A stretch of 64,000 nucleotides of DNA, taken from positions 5,172,213 to 5,236,212 of the forward strand of contig NC_053408.1 in assembly GCF_016859285.1 (NCBI RefSeq). The letters are read 5' to 3'. The notes under the pieces are model-generated. The model was not told the DNA's origin, did no database searches, and was given only the letters and a program-made list of their open reading frames with translations. This stretch comes from Xiphias gladius (taxonomy: Eukaryota > Chordata > Actinopteri > Istiophoriformes > Xiphiidae). The position numbers and the translations under genes were made by a program. Shown one piece after another: positions 60,762 to 64,000 of the stretch (the stretch's first letter is position 1; each line of letters starts with the position of its first letter).

Positions 60762-62867
60762 ATGGCCCCTTCCCTCCTTCCAACCCTCCTATTTCCAGCT
60801 CTCTTGTTCCGACCACACCTATCTTTGAACTCGGCACTCATTTTGATCTCAACTACACAACTGTAAAATTTCGTGACTGTATCTTGCCCAGATGTGATGC
60901 TGATCAAAACCGCCTCTATGGTATTTTCCCACTAGAGTAGGTGTCTCCAGGACCACAATTTGCCATGATGACGCAGACACACACACACACAGACTCACAA
61001 GGTGGAAACAATACTGGCCCAGCTGTCACAGCTGGTAACCATAACAATCATGTGATGGGTACATGAATGTCTGAACCTAATTTTAAAGTAATCCACCTCA
61101 GAGATGTTGAGACATTTCATTCAAAACCAGAGATATGAACCTTGTGGTAGCACTAGAGGAAAAGTTCAGGGATCACCAAAGATCATCGTCTGGGCACAAA
61201 ACCTCAAGTCAGTCTAATAGTTGTTGACATTTTTCAGTCTAGACTAAAGAGGTGGACTGATCAAACAGCAAACCGATTCAAAGAGAGCACACAGCTAAAC
61301 TGCTCAGAAGAATTCCCTTCCCTTAGTTACAGGGAGTGTAGTCCTTTTATTATTTCACAGTCATCAGTACCCAGAGGAAGACACTGTACTGTTTGTAAAA
61401 TGAAAAACAGAACTGGAAGTGTCATCTATCCTTTGCGTCATGTTCAGATATAAAACAACCCTGAATCTTCTAAATTCAGTGAGTGGTCTGGGACTTTTTA
61501 AGAGCAAGTTCAGCCGGGACAGAGCAAGTGGACTAATGTTGCAGAAATCAACTACTATTGCATAGAAATTGATTAATAAAATGTTCATTTTAATTTTAGC
61601 AGTACTGTAATAATCTTCACATGGAAATTTTGTTTCCTAGTAACATCAACATCATTCATTTGTTGCACTTGGTTTGTTGAGTTTGTATGGAGTGTTGTCA
61701 GAGAGTCATATAAAGTCTATTTTGTTATTATATCCATACTTAATACTTGTAAGAGCATTTTCTAACTGAACACAGGGACTTTTTTCCAAATAGATTGCAA
61801 GCAAGAAAAAAAAAAAAAAAGTTCAGCCACCATTAATTTTATTATTTACACCTGTGCTTTTCTTACTATGACATGAGTAAGGAAATGGTTAAATTCTACT
61901 GTATTATCCACAGAGGAGATTAAGACTGTCACTTAGGAATCCAGAGGACTAAGATCACATTCAAATAGAGAAATATCAACATGAATGCACTGTGATGCAC
62001 TCTTGAGAAGGAGAACAGGTTGACTTAAGTTAATAAACAGGTAAAGAAGTAAAGAACGTTCTAATGGACTATGAGTTAAATTCATACAACTTTTGGGGAA
62101 GTTTTGGAAAAGGATGTGGACTGTTACAAGGAAATTAGTTTTAAAATACGGATGGTGGTTTAGTACCATGGTCCATTTGCACTGAGATGGGGCCATTAGT
62201 CAAAGCGCTAGGAAATGAGGTGACAAGATATGGCAATTTTGGGAGGTAAAACATGCCCACAGATTAATGGTCTCAGTGCTCTGCATCTGAAACTTGGGAC
62301 GGAGCAGAAAAAAATGAGGTTTCACCAAAGAAAAGTAAGTGGGAAACGTGTGTGTGGGTGTCATACACCTCTTGCTAAATCATCTAAATACTTCCTATAC
62401 TCTATATTCGTCAAATATTCATGATCACAGACCTGGTCAGGTCAGGACAGATACTCAGCTCCAGATTAACCAGAAAAGGAAGAAAGAAAAAAAACAAAAA
62501 ACAAAAAAAAACCCAGGAGTCCTGACCCATTGCTAGGCTCAGGGATATGAGGTGTCTGAAACCTCAGCCCCTGCCTCTCAGTGCCCTCAGACAGCTGTGC
62601 AGTCCAGCTGCGTGCAAAACTCAGAGCTGGCTAAGAATACCAACCCAATCCTGGGGAGGAGATAAGGTCAGAAACCCTGTGGAAAATCTGGATTAAAGCT
62701 GGGAAATTTCAGTATAACATTATGATATGAGACTAGATGTCTGGGATCTTAGTTATCATACTACTATATTATGTAAACAGATTAAAAGATACCCCGTGGA
62801 CTGTTGACCACTAGTGGTGCCATGGAGCAATGTTTTGATGAGCAGTTTTGTTGGTACTTCATGTGAA

Positions 62868-63118
62868 GCTAAAACAATTAGTCCATCGACAGAAAAATAA
62901 TCAGCAAACATTGTGGTAATAAATTAATTGTGCGAGAAAAAAAAAAAAAAAAATCTGTTCTCACCTTTTCCAATTGAGGATTTGCTGCTTTTCTCTTTTT
63001 CAATATCACTGTAAACTGAACTAGGACAAAAGGATTCATTTGGAAACGTAACACTGGAAAACTATTTAAATTCTTTCCTGACATTTTATAGACCCAGCCA
63101 GTAACTGATTAAATCAGG
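62868..63118. repeat. GGCTGCAAC dispersed repeat, fragment
   Basis: GCTAAAACAATTAGTCCATC, GACAGAAAAATAATCAGC and AGGATTTGCTGCTTTTCTC match the family interior. The first end is degraded. Confidence 0.55.
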
Positions 63119-64000
63119 AAATAAAACAATAGTAAACCAAGTAGCAAAGCACTAGCAAATGTCAGGGAATAAGACGACTGCTGGACAATGTAAACATGGA
63201 TGTAAACCATGCAGGTTTCAAAATATTCTACAGATTGAATCTTTTAGAAGGACCGAAAAATGTAATTGAATGTAAATATTACCGTGTTTCTGTACAAGAA
63301 ACCTTCACAGGGTACCTTTAGATGTTTTTCTGTTGGCTGCATTACAGCCAACTGACATCAATCTCTGAAGTAATTTCTAAGAGAAAAGAAATGCATACAA
63401 CTCAGTATTTTTCTCATTAATCACATCACTAACCTCTACTCTAATCTAGTTTATTCATACCACCTTAAGGTGTTTAAAAAGTGTGGCACAGAACAAAAGG
63501 ACAAGATAAACTGATTACACAAGAAATCAGTATACATTTATTATTAATGTACATGATATCTAAATTAAATGGGTTTTAGTTACAAATTTGTGTTGACAAT
63601 GTAAGAGGAAGATGAACTGCTTCCATGTTATTTAGAGAGACGTTTAAGCAGCAGACCAGGGTCAAATTGGGGTGGAATTTGTTTCCTGAAACTGTAAAAC
63701 TTAATCTGATGTGATCTGAATGACCCCGTCGCAGTAAAACCCTCCCATCGTGTATTCCACACGGCTTCAGAGAAACATCAGAAACTAAAATCCACTGCTC
63801 TAATAGAGCAAAACAAGAACCGACAGTTAAAGCCAACTGCGCTCCCTTTGTTTTGTCAACATACTGCGTGTGTTGTGGATTCAGCATGTTGCCCGAGTTC
63901 CCTACAGTGTGTTGAGACACTACAGCAGATCCTTAACAACCAGCAGTCTGCACAACGACATGAAATCCCCAATACAGATACAAAAAAAATCGACCTACAG

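Larger units (their letters stand above)
51417..64000. other. Non-coding right part of the window
   Basis: No coding exon I can support in 12.6 kb. Apart from the repeats listed, it is plain AT-rich sequence with A- and T-runs (for example 56366-56390, 61806-61820 and 62937-62953). Open frames reach 111 codons at most and show no family motif or credible splice partners. Confidence 0.5.

Overview
The window is nuclear DNA from a bony fish, most likely a percomorph teleost. It shows GT-AG introns, long (CA)n/(TG)n microsatellites, several dispersed repeat families typical of teleosts, a dead Tc1-like transposon, and a selenocysteine-encoding form of the PRXL2A/SelU gene, which has cysteine in mammals. 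I recognise four protein-coding genes and one pseudogene. Together they fill about 3.2-38.2 kb. The remaining roughly 26 kb (38.2-64 kb) has no coding exon I can support.

Layout. (1) 1-3200: no supported gene. (2) 3204-9788, + strand: a DPY30-domain gene (dydc2-like) with an RFX X-box just upstream. It has eight coding exons, all in phase 0, and a four-copy in-frame 138-bp repeat; the predicted protein is 516 aa. (3) 10696-12763, + strand: selenoprotein U1 (prxl2a/fam213a orthologue), five coding exons, 220 aa. It has an in-frame TGA at the peroxidatic-Cys position (U-F-L-C) and a SECIS element in the 3' UTR at about 13020-13085. (4) 14447-17022, + strand: a decayed second copy of the same gene, still showing all five exons and a damaged SECIS. 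(5) 18586-29021, + strand: pdzd7 (three PDZ domains plus a harmonin-like helical domain), sixteen coding exons plus a probable 42-nt cassette exon, 887 or 901 aa. (6) 33755-38177, - strand: lzts2, five coding exons, 696 aa, ending in a PDZ-ligand-like C-terminus. pdzd7 and lzts2 converge tail to tail. (7) 38.2-64 kb: upstream flank or 5' intron of lzts2. It holds a CAAGTC-type degenerate minisatellite, an 878-bp tandem duplication, a Tc1-like relic, several copies of a GGCTGCAAC repeat family and microsatellites.

Function. pdzd7 is a scaffold of the stereocilia ankle-link (Usher type 2) complex. The dydc2-like gene carries a ciliary-type promoter motif. selenou1 is a thioredoxin-fold redox protein. 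lzts2 is a coiled-coil centrosome/Wnt regulator. In human, DYDC2 and PRXL2A lie together on 10q23 and PDZD7 and LZTS2 lie together on 10q24, so this window joins two blocks of the same human chromosome arm.

All exon borders come from reading splice signals and frame by eye. The summed coding lengths are exact multiples of three for all four genes. No alignment or database search was run.
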